Shown here piece after piece: positions 25,683 through 35,956 of a DNA stretch of 64,000 bases (position 1 is the first letter of the stretch; each line of letters begins with the position of its first letter). The DNA comes from JAFDZW01 sp964404255 (GTDB lineage Bacteria; Bacteroidota; Ignavibacteria; Palsa-1295), in NCBI GenBank assembly GCA_964404255.1, contig CAYOJJ010000006.1:83184-147183 (forward strand), in the 5' to 3' direction. The position numbers and the translations under genes were made by a program. The notes under the pieces were generated by a model. That model had not been told where the DNA came from. It saw only the letters and a program-made list of their open reading frames with translations, and ran no database searches.

Positions 25683-26212
25683 TCGAATTCTTAAAGATAC
25701 TTTCGACGCTGGCTGTGCCGATCGTGATCGCACTGGTCGTGATCATGGGCGCGATAAAGAAGGTGAAGGTCTATGAAGAATTTGTCGAAGGGGCGAAGGA
25801 TGGATTTACGACGGCGGTAAAGATCATTCCGTATCTGGTTGCTATGCTCGTTGCTATCGGTATGTTCAGAGCAAGCGGGGCGATGGATTTTTTGACTTCG
25901 TTTATCTCGCCGGTTACTTCTGCCATTGGCTTGCCGGCTGAAGTATTTCCGCTGGCGGTTATTCGTAATCTTTCCGGTTCGGGCTCGCTTGGGCTTATGA
26001 CCGATCTGATGAAGACGCATGGAGTCGATTCGTTTATCGGCCGTCTTGCTGGTGTAATGATGGGTTCGCATGAAACGACGTTTTATGTGCTGGCCGTGTA
26101 TTTCGGTTCGGTCGGTGTGAAGAAAGCGCGTCATGCGCCGCTATCGGGAATCTTTGCAGATATTGTGAGTGTCGTGGTTAGTGTACTTTTGGTGAGAGCA
26201 TTATTCCAGTAA
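25679..26212 (+). CDS. spmB: SpmB-like nucleoside-recognition (gate) membrane protein
   Basis: 177 aa with about five membrane helices. Family segments: KVYEEFVEGAKDGFTTAVKI, IPYLVAMLVAIGMFRASGAM, LPLAVIRNLSGSGSLGLM-type region (here FPLAVIRNLSGSGSLG) and the conserved GSHETTFYVLAVYFGSV. Partner of the gene directly upstream, with which it shares an ATGA overlap. No spore genes are nearby, so the spore link of the name should not be carried over. Confidence 0.9.
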   Translation: MIEFLKILSTLAVPIVIALVVIMGAIKKVKVYEEFVEGAKDGFTTAVKIIPYLVAMLVAIGMFRASGAMDFLTSFISPVTSAIGLPAEVFPLAVIRNLSGSGSLGLMTDLMKTHGVDSFIGRLAGVMMGSHETTFYVLAVYFGSVGVKKARHAPLSGIFADIVSVVVSVLLVRALFQ

Positions 26213-26217
26213 ATGCT

Positions 26218-27636
26218 ATGAAAGCCACAGCCCTGCGAATCCTTTTTCTTTTATTATTAGGCGGCCTCGGTTCTCCGGTTCTTGCGCAGAATTTAGGAGA
26301 TCGTGCTCAGCCTGCTTCCGACCCAAGCCAAAAATATAATGGCGTTGGCGGCGGTCTTGGCGCCAGTATTTTTAATGGCAAGCCGTATCTGCTGGTTGCC
26401 GTTCGTCCCCAATATGAATTCTGGGGGATGCTCGGTATCGGTATCGACGGGAATCTGCGCTTAAATGCCGATGGAAAATTCCGCAAGGAAGATTTTAGTA
26501 CCTTCTATTCATATCTGCGGTGGATCAATTACATCCGCTACGGACACCCGGGTGAAGATATGTATATCCGGCTTGGCGGGCTGACGAATGTTTCCCTCGG
26601 TCATGGTACGATCGTCGATAATTATTCCAATAACAGTTCATACGACGACCGCAAGATAGGTTTAGTAGGGCGCGCTGATGTAGGCTTTGTTGGTGTCGAA
26701 GGAGTTTCAAGCGATATTCTGCTCAATAAGAGCCTGATCGCTGCCAGAGGATTTACGCGGCCATTCCATTTAGTACCCGGGCTTGCTAATGTATGGTTCT
26801 TCAGAAGTATTGAATTCGGTGCAACGGCTTCGTTAGATTTCGATTCGAATGCTACGCGCATCATCCCGAATCATGAACCCTACGTACGCCACTACACGGT
26901 CTATAACGGTGACAAAGCTTCCGATTCGCTTGTGATCCTTCGGGATTCGGCGCATATCGCTGCGCCACTCGCTATCTTTGGGGCGGACGCGGCTTTTATG
27001 TTTTGGAAGAGCGATAATGTCGAAGGAAGATTGTATGGCGATTATGTAAAGATCGCTAATTTTAATGACGGGCTTGTTGCGGGATTTAGAACAAGTTTCC
27101 TGTTCGATTCAGGGTTGTTTATTGACTTCCGTCTCGAGCGTGATTTCTACCGCAATAAATTTATCCCGAACTACTATAATAGTTTTTACGAACGCGAACG
27201 CTTTAACGACGATATTCCCCCAACCGACTTTTTAACCAAGACGACGAAACTTGCCGATACCAGCGGCGGCAACGGCAATGGCTTTAAGGCCGGTACGTTT
27301 TGGGATCTTTATGGGAAGATACAGGCAGGGGTTACGTATGCTCACCTTGATAATCTGCGCCATAGCGATCTGTTGACGATCGGGCTGACCTTCCCGAATA
27401 TCTGGTGGAGATTTTTCGGAGCGATCGATTATGCCAGAAGAAATATCGACGGTCCGGCAGATTATTTTGGCTTCGATGAAAATACGCAGGCCTCGGCACG
27501 ATTAAGTGTACAGCCTATAAAAATGATCACGCTGACATTGGTAGCCCGTTGGACCTGGACCCGCGACCCTGAGACCTTGCGGGTTTCACGACAAACGATT
27601 ATCGAGCCAAAAGTGAGTGTTATAATACGGCTCTGA
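26218..27636 (+). CDS. Outer-membrane beta-barrel protein, unknown function
   Basis: 472 aa. Signal peptide (LRILFLLLLGGLGSPVLAQ), then alternating polar/hydrophobic strands with many aromatic residues to the C-terminus, which ends in an aromatic-poor VSVIIRL. Glycine-rich first strand YNGVGGGLGASIFNGKPYL, and repeated aromatic girdle segments. I read it as an outer-membrane barrel of perhaps 16-18 strands. Begins 5 nt after spmB, so probably co-transcribed with it. Ends 1 nt from the stop of the convergent TPR gene. No specific family recognised. Confidence 0.75.
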   Translation: MKATALRILFLLLLGGLGSPVLAQNLGDRAQPASDPSQKYNGVGGGLGASIFNGKPYLLVAVRPQYEFWGMLGIGIDGNLRLNADGKFRKEDFSTFYSYLRWINYIRYGHPGEDMYIRLGGLTNVSLGHGTIVDNYSNNSSYDDRKIGLVGRADVGFVGVEGVSSDILLNKSLIAARGFTRPFHLVPGLANVWFFRSIEFGATASLDFDSNATRIIPNHEPYVRHYTVYNGDKASDSLVILRDSAHIAAPLAIFGADAAFMFWKSDNVEGRLYGDYVKIANFNDGLVAGFRTSFLFDSGLFIDFRLERDFYRNKFIPNYYNSFYERERFNDDIPPTDFLTKTTKLADTSGGNGNGFKAGTFWDLYGKIQAGVTYAHLDNLRHSDLLTIGLTFPNIWWRFFGAIDYARRNIDGPADYFGFDENTQASARLSVQPIKMITLTLVARWTWTRDPETLRVSRQTIIEPKVSVIIRL

Positions 27637-27637
27637 T

Positions 27638-29530
27638 CTAAAAAGTATCACCCCGAAGTTTACGCGCCCGCTGGCGAACTTCCGTGCAATACGGCGATTT
27701 AGGATACCGCGCTAAAAACTCCTCATATAATTTCAATGCTCTGCCTTTTGCACCAAGCTGTCGCTCGGTGATCTCCGCTTCACGAAGTGCTGCTTTATCG
27801 ACGAGCGGACTGCCCGTCATTTGCTCCTGCATCTGTTGCAGAAGCGTAATGGCATCGGTCCATTTGCCAATGGTTACTTCCAGGTCAGCGGCACGAAGCG
27901 TTGCTTCATCGGCAATAAGCGATTTCGTGTAATTCTGGCGGATCGATAAATATCCTGAGATCGCACCATTTAGATCGGAGCCAAGCCCAAGCAACTCCGA
28001 CTTTGCAAATACTTTCATGGCAGCATCGCCGGAGCCTTCGCGGTTTTCCGTGATAAGCGTTTGCAAGGCAATAGCATCGTTCGCATAATCGCTTGCCGGA
28101 ACATTGATAATATCGGTGAGCATCACGAGGACACTATCGAACAATCCATCGAAATAAGCACAACGGGCGAATTCGAGAATGACATGCCGCTTGATTTCAA
28201 TATCATCCTGGCGTGCACGACGCGCGAGAAGCATCTGTAATTGAATAAGTGGCGCGCGTGCTTCCTGAGTATTCGCTCTGGTGAGACCAATCTCTTCGAG
28301 TGCGAAATAAGCAGATTTTGTCACATCATTGAGAGAGGACGAACGCTTCACTATTTGCTCGTAAATAGATTTTGCCTTATTGAGATCATGCAACTGATGA
28401 AAGGAGAGATCGCCGGCTTGCAATAGCGCACCGATCGCTACGTCGTTAGGAATAGATCCGGAAGCAAAGGTTTCGTACCGGTTTACCAGATCGCGAAGCT
28501 CGGGTTCTGCTGCGTTACCGGAAGCGATCATGGCTTGCCGCGCTTTTAAAGAGCCAAGTTCGGCCATGAAGATCATCGATGACGTTGCAGGAGTTGACAT
28601 CCCGCCTTTTGCTGCGCGCTCCATTCGCTTAACGGCTTCATCGTAAGCTATCGCGGCCGTCGGATATGCTTTTTCAGCAAGTGCCCGTTCGGCAAATTGG
28701 TAGAGCTCGATACCCGCCGAAGGATTGGCCGGCTGGCTATTATGGCTTTCAATTGCGAGATAGATCGCTAATGCTCCCTGATAATCACGCAGTTCACCGT
28801 AGCACCACCCTACTAACCGCAACTCGGCAAATGAAGCGGAAGCGGTATCGACTTCCGAGATCACCAATTTCATGATGGTCTTACGAAGTGAACTATCGGT
28901 TGTAAACTGAGCAAGGCGTCCCTGAATGATGGCAAGATTGCTTTCATTCATTTGCAGGTAACTCAAAAATTCTTTCACTCCTTTTTTATACTCTCCGCTT
29001 CGGAAATATAATTGAGCAATTTCCGGAGTAAAGAATTCGCGCTGGGAAGTTGCATCGCGCTGACGAATGAGCAGTTCTAACGCATCGCTTTCAAAACCGG
29101 CATCGACCATCGTATTGGCAATCGTAAGCGATGAGGAATAGGGGTCGGCCTGGCCCGCTGCTTCTTCTGCTTTTTTAAAAGAAGCTAAGGCATCTGAGCG
29201 GTGATTTAATTGAGCCTGGGTGCGGCCAAGCAAGATATATAATTCGAAACTATTAACCGGTTTATTTTGGAGCAGACCGGTGATAACGGTTTCTACTTCG
29301 GAAAATTTTTTCAGCGCATATAGTGATCGGATATATCCATCGGCGATATTGCGATCCCCGGGTTTTACCTTAAATAATTCTTCATAGAGCCGCAGGGCAT
29401 TCTGGAAATCTCGCGAGCTTTCATAGACCCTCGCGAGTTGCATTTTCTGATACATTTCGGCATCGTTGGCCGGTTGGGCCTGGACAAGCGCCGCAGAAAA
29501 TGCTATGAGAACTGCAAAAAAATATTTCAC
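27638..29530 (-). CDS. Secreted/periplasmic TPR-repeat protein
   Basis: 630 aa. Signal peptide (FFAVLIAFSAALVQAQ), then tetratricopeptide repeats through most of the length, for example YESSRDFQNALRLYEELF, LGRTQAQLNHRSDALASFKK and near the C-terminus RQLGAKGRALKLYEEFLARY. The final PKSPYCTEVRQRARKLRG resembles the last repeat of YfgC/BamD-like TPR proteins. Probably a periplasmic scaffold; partners unknown. Lies 23 nt downstream of rarA in the same direction. Confidence 0.85.
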   Translation of the reverse strand: MKYFFAVLIAFSAALVQAQPANDAEMYQKMQLARVYESSRDFQNALRLYEELFKVKPGDRNIADGYIRSLYALKKFSEVETVITGLLQNKPVNSFELYILLGRTQAQLNHRSDALASFKKAEEAAGQADPYSSSLTIANTMVDAGFESDALELLIRQRDATSQREFFTPEIAQLYFRSGEYKKGVKEFLSYLQMNESNLAIIQGRLAQFTTDSSLRKTIMKLVISEVDTASASFAELRLVGWCYGELRDYQGALAIYLAIESHNSQPANPSAGIELYQFAERALAEKAYPTAAIAYDEAVKRMERAAKGGMSTPATSSMIFMAELGSLKARQAMIASGNAAEPELRDLVNRYETFASGSIPNDVAIGALLQAGDLSFHQLHDLNKAKSIYEQIVKRSSSLNDVTKSAYFALEEIGLTRANTQEARAPLIQLQMLLARRARQDDIEIKRHVILEFARCAYFDGLFDSVLVMLTDIINVPASDYANDAIALQTLITENREGSGDAAMKVFAKSELLGLGSDLNGAISGYLSIRQNYTKSLIADEATLRAADLEVTIGKWTDAITLLQQMQEQMTGSPLVDKAALREAEITERQLGAKGRALKLYEEFLARYPKSPYCTEVRQRARKLRGDTF

Positions 29531-29553
29531 AAAAAAATGTACGAAGAACTGGT

Positions 29554-30939
29554 TTATTTGTTATTACTGGTATCTGTAGTACGATATTTTTCAGGCATAA
29601 GTTGCCCAAGGCGCTCGCGAATGGCTTTCTCGGTGCCATATTCGGTAGGATCGTAATATACTTTTTGCTCGAGCTCCGGGGGAAGACAGTTCATTTCGGA
29701 ATGGGCATTTTCTTCGGAATGAGCGTATTTGTAGCCTTTATGGTAGCCCAGGTCTTTCATTAATTTGGTTGGGGCATTGCGCAAATGCAGGGGCACTTCC
29801 AGATTGGGCTGCGAACGGGCATCTTCTATAGCCGCATCGATCGCCATATAAGACGCATTCGATTTCGGAGCTGAAGCAAGATAGGCAACGACCTGAGAAA
29901 AAATGATCCGTGATTCCGGCCAGCCGACGGCCGTAACTGCCGTCCAGCAATTAGTCGCCATAACCAGTGCCATAGGGTCGGCGTTACCGATGTCTTCCGA
30001 AGCAAGAATTACCATTCTCCGGGCAATAAATTCAGGATCTTCTCCCGCTTCGATCATACGGGCAAGCCAATAGATCGCTGCATTCGGATCGGAGTTGCGC
30101 ATCGACTTGATAAAAGCGCTGATAATATCGTAGTGCATTTCACCGCCTTTATCGTAGCGGGAAGCTTTGCGGCCATAAGCATTTTCAACGATCTCCTGAG
30201 TAATTACTGCCTTCTTGCCTTCTTTCGGTGCGAGCGAAACAGCCAGCTCAAGGGCTGAAAGCATCTTGCGCACATCGCCGCCGGAAAGAGCAAACAGTGA
30301 TTTTTTCCCGTTTTCCTCTAAAGAAATATCGAGAGCTTTAAGCTCCGTATCTGTAGCAATAGCTTTAGTAAGCAGATTCTCTAATTGATCGGCACGAAGT
30401 GATTCAAGCACATAGACGCGGGCACGAGAAAGCAAAGGCGAGATTACTTCGAAGGAAGGATTTTCCGTTGTAGCACCAATAAGCGTTATCGTGCCATCTT
30501 CTACAGCGCCGAGCAGTGCATCCTGCTGCGATTTCGAGAAGCGATGAATTTCATCGATAAAAAGGATGCTGCGCTTTTTGGTACGAGCATTCGCTTTACG
30601 AGCTTCATCGATGGTTTCACGAAGTTCTTTTACCCCTGATGCGATAGCCGATAAAGAAAAGAATGTACCGCCATGATAATTGGCAAGTGCACGTGCAATC
30701 GTAGTCTTGCCAGTACCAGGCGGCCCCCACAGGATCATCGAATGGATAGAGCCGGATTCTGCCATTAGCCGCAACGGCTTACCGGGACCAAGTAACTGTT
30801 CCTGGCCGGCAATATCGTCTATGGATTTCGGGCGCAGGCGTTCGGCAAGCGGGGCAAAGCGATCGACCGGAGCAGAAAGATCGCCGCCAAGCATCGGCTG
30901 CGAAAGATCCGAATATCGTTTTTGAGATGTGGTGCCCAT
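29554..30939 (-). CDS. rarA: Replication-associated recombination protein A (RarA/MgsA)
   Basis: 461 aa AAA+ ATPase of the clamp-loader group. N-terminal ERLRPKSIDDIAGQEQLLG, Walker A GPPGTGKT at residues 72-79, Walker B SILFIDEIHRFSKSQQ, sensor 1 LIGATTENPSFEVISPLLSR and arginine finger region, then the RarA-specific C-terminal tetramerisation part with YWLARMIEAGEDPEFIARRM and HLRNAPTKLMKDLGYHKGYK. RarA acts at stalled replication forks and interacts with SSB. Near-full family length. Confidence 0.95.
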   Translation of the reverse strand: MGTTSQKRYSDLSQPMLGGDLSAPVDRFAPLAERLRPKSIDDIAGQEQLLGPGKPLRLMAESGSIHSMILWGPPGTGKTTIARALANYHGGTFFSLSAIASGVKELRETIDEARKANARTKKRSILFIDEIHRFSKSQQDALLGAVEDGTITLIGATTENPSFEVISPLLSRARVYVLESLRADQLENLLTKAIATDTELKALDISLEENGKKSLFALSGGDVRKMLSALELAVSLAPKEGKKAVITQEIVENAYGRKASRYDKGGEMHYDIISAFIKSMRNSDPNAAIYWLARMIEAGEDPEFIARRMVILASEDIGNADPMALVMATNCWTAVTAVGWPESRIIFSQVVAYLASAPKSNASYMAIDAAIEDARSQPNLEVPLHLRNAPTKLMKDLGYHKGYKYAHSEENAHSEMNCLPPELEQKVYYDPTEYGTEKAIRERLGQLMPEKYRTTDTSNNK

Positions 30940-30997
30940 AACTATACCTGCAATCTACGAATAATAAGGCATTCGGTTGCAGGGAGCCCGGCTATTC

Positions 30998-33214
30998 CTA
31001 ATGCTTTACGATAAACCGTACTATATCGGATGCCTCACCATTTGTCAATTCAAGAAAATAGGTACCGGAAGCAAGGGAGCTGATATTGAGTGTCAACGGG
31101 GACGTTTCCTGCCCGATGGATGTAGCTTGCTGCTCCAAGAGAGGCTCACCAAGTATGGAGTATACGTGCACTATCGATTGTCCTGACTTTTCGGTTCTAT
31201 ATAGAATATGCAGTTCCGTTGAAGCCGGATTTGGATAGATACTTACTATAGAAAGGCCGGGATGCGTTGCTGGTAAATGATTCTCTACCTGTAAAACCGG
31301 GTTAATAGTATGACCTCGATAAATACGCCCGCCTTCACCACACATCCATCCCCAATAAGAAGTCGGAGCAGTTACCGATAATGCCGTTAATGAAGTATCT
31401 CCTTTCCAAAATACTCCGCCGGAAAAGGTATGTTTAATACTATCAAAGGTTACAATGCCATTAAGAGAGTCTGCATAATCGATATTGGTGGCAGATCCGA
31501 CCCTGGCATAGGGATTATAGACATATCCGGCAGGATAGACAGATAAACTATCATTGTTAAAAGTAAAAATAGCATGATCTTTTGAAATCGACCAATGATA
31601 AGGCGATAATACCCTTGAGTGAAATCCAAAAAGCGGCGGCTTGTTCGGTCCGGAGTCCAACGTATCCCAATGAGCCCCGCCATCGGTGGTTACATGCGCC
31701 TGAAGAAAATCGCTCATTCCTACGATTATTCCAAATGATTCATTACAAAACGATACGCCACATAATGGAAAGACCACGGTATCGGTATTTAAGAAATGCT
31801 GGCGTTTCCAGGTTTGCCCGCCATCAGTAGTTTTTACTACTCCTGCTTCAGTGCCTACGGCCCAGCCGATCTTGCTTGAAGCAAAGCAAATATCATTAAA
31901 CGTGATATTCGAAGAATCGGGTATTCTCGTCCAGCTATGCCCGCGGTCGGTACTTTTTAATATGGCGGAATAATCTCCGACAGCAAAAACGGTTACGCTA
32001 TCACGGAATGCAACGGCATGAAGCGGATGATCGCTCAGTGCGAACGGAGTAGCGTCTTTCCAATGGATGCCACCATCGTCAGTAACAGCGATCATTCCAC
32101 CCCAATCGCCAATAGCGACCCCATGGAGGGTATCTCCTTTTGGAAAAGAGATGCCAAAGAACTTATGGTCAAGTGGAATTTCAGAAACATAGCGCCATAC
32201 CTTTCCGCCATCGTCACTTCTGGTAACCGTGCCTTTGGTGCCGACGGCCATTACAAAACGATCTGCATAGGTCGATAGCGCAACGAAATCCGGATAAGGA
32301 GATTGCACCCGAATTATACGGGCACGATCCCAACTGCTGCCATTTTCACAATAAAAAAAGCTGCTGGTATCGCCGACCATTGTTTGCTGGCCGTTCGGAA
32401 ATACTCCAACTTCGTTTATGGATTTTGGGCCATATACTTTCGTTGTATCCCAGGAGAAAGTGGAAAACCAGCTTCTTCCCTGATCGGTCGTTTGTAGTAA
32501 TAAGCGTCGAGCTTTATTTAAGAGTACGGTCGCAATAGTATCGGTTTGAAAAGCAATGTCAATAATAGGGTAGGGTGTAGAGATTCTTCGGAACGACCAT
32601 TGTTTGCCGGTATTACTTATAATAGCGAGAGAGGCTCCGCCATACGAATCAAAGGGCGTATTATAAGCCAATGCTACCGAGCCATCCGATAACGCTTTTA
32701 TCGTGACAATATGATTGACTGCCTCATTATACAGTCGTTTCCAGCTACCCCCTCCATCGGTCGTAATAAAAAGATATTGCGAATCTATAATAACATAGCT
32801 CACCAATGAGCTGACCATAAGTACTTTACTATATTTCCACGGTATTGGAGGGAGTGGCAGCGAAAGGGTATTCCAGCTATAACCGCCATTAGTAGTTTTT
32901 AAAATAGTGGTGCTCCCGGCTATCATGCCGGTATCTGCTGAAATAAAAGAAAGCGAGAAAAAAGAATTTTTTACTTTAGGTACTAATGGAATGACGGGGG
33001 AGGCAATATTCCACACCGTACCGGAATCCGTCATACGAATAAAGGAATTTCCATCACCAACGGCATAGGCCGTCGTGGCATTGATCATTTGAATATCATA
33101 GAGATCTTTGGAAAAATTATTGGGGTTCTGTAATTCCCAGGTGGTGGTTTGAGCGGAAGCCTCGGCAAGAAAGCCGTACAACAGGGCGACCAACAGGATG
33201 AACCAATGTTTCAT
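30998..33214 (-). CDS. YCF48-like propeller protein with T9SS sorting domain (paralogue 1)
   Basis: 738 aa. Signal peptide (FILLVALLYGFLAEASAQ), then repeated photosystem-assembly/BNR-like blades with cores such as ILKTTNGGYSWNTL, FITTDGGGSWKRLY, VTRSDDGGKVWRYV and VVKTTDGGQTWKRQH. The C-terminal 80 residues are a T9SS type A domain (IVSIYPNPASTELHILY; LASGTYFLELTNGEASD). Surface-exported propeller of unknown ligand. It is a clear paralogue of the gene 68 nt upstream (33283-35493), sharing the WELQNP/WKTQNPP opening and blade order. Confidence 0.88.
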   Translation of the reverse strand: MKHWFILLVALLYGFLAEASAQTTTWELQNPNNFSKDLYDIQMINATTAYAVGDGNSFIRMTDSGTVWNIASPVIPLVPKVKNSFFSLSFISADTGMIAGSTTILKTTNGGYSWNTLSLPLPPIPWKYSKVLMVSSLVSYVIIDSQYLFITTDGGGSWKRLYNEAVNHIVTIKALSDGSVALAYNTPFDSYGGASLAIISNTGKQWSFRRISTPYPIIDIAFQTDTIATVLLNKARRLLLQTTDQGRSWFSTFSWDTTKVYGPKSINEVGVFPNGQQTMVGDTSSFFYCENGSSWDRARIIRVQSPYPDFVALSTYADRFVMAVGTKGTVTRSDDGGKVWRYVSEIPLDHKFFGISFPKGDTLHGVAIGDWGGMIAVTDDGGIHWKDATPFALSDHPLHAVAFRDSVTVFAVGDYSAILKSTDRGHSWTRIPDSSNITFNDICFASSKIGWAVGTEAGVVKTTDGGQTWKRQHFLNTDTVVFPLCGVSFCNESFGIIVGMSDFLQAHVTTDGGAHWDTLDSGPNKPPLFGFHSRVLSPYHWSISKDHAIFTFNNDSLSVYPAGYVYNPYARVGSATNIDYADSLNGIVTFDSIKHTFSGGVFWKGDTSLTALSVTAPTSYWGWMCGEGGRIYRGHTINPVLQVENHLPATHPGLSIVSIYPNPASTELHILYRTEKSGQSIVHVYSILGEPLLEQQATSIGQETSPLTLNISSLASGTYFLELTNGEASDIVRFIVKH

Positions 33215-33282
33215 AGTACCGATGCAGGGATACGATGATAGTAAAACTATCGTCGCAGGCGAAAGTTACAATGCCGAGCCCT

Positions 33283-35493
33283 CTAATGAGAAACCATCAG
33301 ATGGGCGCTGCAGGACCCCGCCGCTGAAGCGATATGTACGATATATTCTCCGGAAGAAAGGGAGGATAACTGTAAATGTTTTTCATGCGGCTCGCCTGGT
33401 ATCAGGAGCATTTTTTCCGAATACAGTTCTATACCTTCTACCGTATGAATCGAAAGAATCACGGAGGATTCCTTCTCAGCCGTGAAGCGGATCGTCGTCT
33501 CGGTAGCCACGGGATTTGGATATATACCGGTAATGTTAACGGCCGAAACGGTTGCCGGATTAGGGTTATCGACTCCATCGGCCGGGAATTTAGTAAATCC
33601 GAAATCAATCACACCTCGCGAACCGCTCGCCCAGGCATATTGAGGTGTCGGCATACAGACCGAAAGGAAAGTATTAGAGGTATTACTGACATCCTGCACC
33701 CAATCCCTGCCGCCCGTGAACGTATGATAGATGAGGCCCGTATTTCCTACAACTATGCCATTAAGGGAATCGGCATACGCAACCGAGAGAAAATGATAGC
33801 CATCCTTATGCACATCTCCACTCGGGATAGAATCAAGTACGGCACCGATATGAGTATAAAATACGCCGGGGGCAGAGATCGTCCAATGGGTCGGGCTTAA
33901 CATGACACCTGCATACCCATAGATCTGGCCGATGCCATTCGGGTTCATCTCTGCCCAATGATCGCCGCCATCGGTGGTGATCATCGAAGGGAGGGTATTG
34001 CCAATGATAATACCATTCTTATCGTCGCAAAAGGTAACACCAAGATATCCCTGAGCATAAGGATTGTCAGCTACGACCGTTTTCTTTTGCCACGTAGTTC
34101 CACCATCGGTAGTTTTTAACGCATAGGCCGAATCGCCAACTATCCAACCGGTCATAGCCGAAGAAAAGTAAATGCTTCTCATCGATTGGGTAACCGGTAA
34201 TGTTATGGGGGACCATGTGGTGCCAAAATCGGAAGTGGAAAAAGCAATTCCATTATCTCCAATAGTGATAGCATGGGTTGCATCACGGAATGCGATAGCA
34301 TTAAAGCTATGAGTATTCTTTTCAAGAATGCCGGTTTTGCCATTTGTCCAATGCTTGCCGCCATCGCTCGTAAGCACGATGGCGCCGCCTGCTCCCACTG
34401 CTATACCATGAGAGGTATCGTTCTTAGGAAAGGCGATGCTATAGAGATCGTTGAAAAGCGGAAAGTCCGGAAGATATTGCCAGCTCTGCCCCCCGTCGTT
34501 TGTGCGGATAATGACGCCGCTGGAGCCGACGGCGACGCCGAATTTATCGTCCCACATAGCAACACCGCCAAAGTTGATCCCGGTGGAAGGCCAGTCGGAT
34601 AACGCCCCCTGATTCCAGGTTTTTCCATCGTCGAAGGTATAGAGTAACGTATTATATCCGCCGACAACAACATAGTGCCCCGGCGCTTTGGAATCGACGG
34701 CATTTAAATTTGCAGTAACGCCGAAGCTCGAATCCCAAAGATATGGCTGAGACCAACTGGAGCCCTGATCCGAAGTTCGAATGATCTGCCCTCCGCTTTC
34801 GACAGCAATAGCAGTATCCTCATTTTCGAAAGCGACCGCATTCACACCATTACCGAAATTCGTTTTTGCCTTGAACCAGACAGCGCCGCTATCGGTGCTT
34901 AAGACCAGACTTCCGCCGCTGCCGGAGTTTACGCCAGGATCGGCAGTGATTACTAAAAATTTGTTCGTTACTTTTTTTATACCGGTAAATTTCCCGGCTC
35001 CTAATTCGAAGGTATATTCTTTCCAGGTGCTACCACCATCGGTCGTTTTGAAAATAGAACTGGAGTTGGCAACAATGAAAGCGATACTGGAATCGACCAT
35101 AAGTACCCCTCCGTACTGCGAACTTGCTCCTGGTATAGTCATAGCTGTCCAGGTTTCCCCGGCATCGGTTGTTTTTAGTGCCTGGCCGGTACCGACGACC
35201 ATCCCTCTGAGAGAATCGATAAACGAGAGAGCGGTGAATGGGTAGCTCGCTTTATTTTTGACTGGCGTTGCGTTTATATGTACTACCCAGGCGCGGCCGC
35301 TATCGGTCAGACGCATAAAGGTCGTTTTATCACCCACAATGTAGGTAGTCGAAGCGCTGATCATCTGGACGGCATTGAGATTGCCGGCAATCGATGGAGG
35401 GTTTTGAGTTTTCCAGATCGTCCGTTGGGCATTGGAGGATGTAGCTATACCCCAAAAAAGGCTGCAGAACAGGAGATAGGATAAGAGTCTCAT
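33283..35493 (-). CDS. YCF48-like propeller protein with T9SS sorting domain (paralogue 2)
   Basis: 736 aa. Signal peptide (LLSYLLFCSLFWGIATSSNAQ), propeller blades with ALKTTDAGETWTAM, IFKTTDGGSTWKEY, IIRTNDGGQSWQYL, ALKTTDGGTTWQKK and others, then a C-terminal T9SS domain (ITGIYPNPVATETTIRF; LSSGEYIVHIASAAGS). Nearly the same length and blade order as paralogue 1, so the pair arose by tandem duplication. Both face the same way and may be co-transcribed. Such proteins are often found on FCB cell surfaces, but substrate or adhesion roles are not known here. Confidence 0.88.
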   Translation of the reverse strand: MRLLSYLLFCSLFWGIATSSNAQRTIWKTQNPPSIAGNLNAVQMISASTTYIVGDKTTFMRLTDSGRAWVVHINATPVKNKASYPFTALSFIDSLRGMVVGTGQALKTTDAGETWTAMTIPGASSQYGGVLMVDSSIAFIVANSSSIFKTTDGGSTWKEYTFELGAGKFTGIKKVTNKFLVITADPGVNSGSGGSLVLSTDSGAVWFKAKTNFGNGVNAVAFENEDTAIAVESGGQIIRTSDQGSSWSQPYLWDSSFGVTANLNAVDSKAPGHYVVVGGYNTLLYTFDDGKTWNQGALSDWPSTGINFGGVAMWDDKFGVAVGSSGVIIRTNDGGQSWQYLPDFPLFNDLYSIAFPKNDTSHGIAVGAGGAIVLTSDGGKHWTNGKTGILEKNTHSFNAIAFRDATHAITIGDNGIAFSTSDFGTTWSPITLPVTQSMRSIYFSSAMTGWIVGDSAYALKTTDGGTTWQKKTVVADNPYAQGYLGVTFCDDKNGIIIGNTLPSMITTDGGDHWAEMNPNGIGQIYGYAGVMLSPTHWTISAPGVFYTHIGAVLDSIPSGDVHKDGYHFLSVAYADSLNGIVVGNTGLIYHTFTGGRDWVQDVSNTSNTFLSVCMPTPQYAWASGSRGVIDFGFTKFPADGVDNPNPATVSAVNITGIYPNPVATETTIRFTAEKESSVILSIHTVEGIELYSEKMLLIPGEPHEKHLQLSSLSSGEYIVHIASAAGSCSAHLMVSH

Positions 35494-35651
35494 AATGACA
35501 GCAGAAAGAGTTTGTGCAACAGAGGTTACTTACCGAACGCAGTGTATACTGCCTTTTAAAAACTATTTGATTACTATTTGGTTACAATAAAAAGACGGTT
35601 TTAGTGGATTTAGCCTGCCATAGTATTGTTTTTTTTACTAAAATAGTCAAA

Positions 35652-35930
35652 ATGCAAAATAAACGGGTGGAGATATACGTCTACGGGATAGTGCAGGGGG
35701 TTGGGTTTCGGTGGCATACCGAAAAAAAAGCCGCCGAACTGGGGTTAACCGGTTGGTGTAAAAACGTATCCGATGGCAGCGTTCTGATCCAGGTACAGGG
35801 AAACGAAGACGCTATAAAGCGGTTTATAGAGTGGAGCTATAACGGTGTGCCAAGAGCTGCGGTCGATCGTATCGAAAGTACCCCGATGGATATCGTACCC
35901 GCAGAAACCGCATTTACTATTCTTCATTAA
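35652..35930 (+). CDS. acyP: Acylphosphatase
   Basis: 92 aa from ATG 35652 (MQNKRVEIYVYGIVQGVGFR); a longer in-frame reading from 35604 adds a stretch unlike the family. The motif GIVQGVGFR contains the phosphate-binding loop and catalytic arginine, and GWCKNVSDGSV holds the catalytic asparagine. Hydrolyses acyl phosphates such as carbamoyl or acetyl phosphate. The fold fits in one ferredoxin-like domain of this length. Followed after 26 nt by a methyltransferase gene. Confidence 0.95.
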   Translation: MQNKRVEIYVYGIVQGVGFRWHTEKKAAELGLTGWCKNVSDGSVLIQVQGNEDAIKRFIEWSYNGVPRAAVDRIESTPMDIVPAETAFTILH

Positions 35931-35956
35931 TACCAATAGCGCTAAATAGGGCTACT

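Noticed and set aside
24738..26212. spmAB as evidence of sporulation
   Set aside because: SpmA/SpmB-like genes are widespread in non-spore formers; no other spore genes are here.
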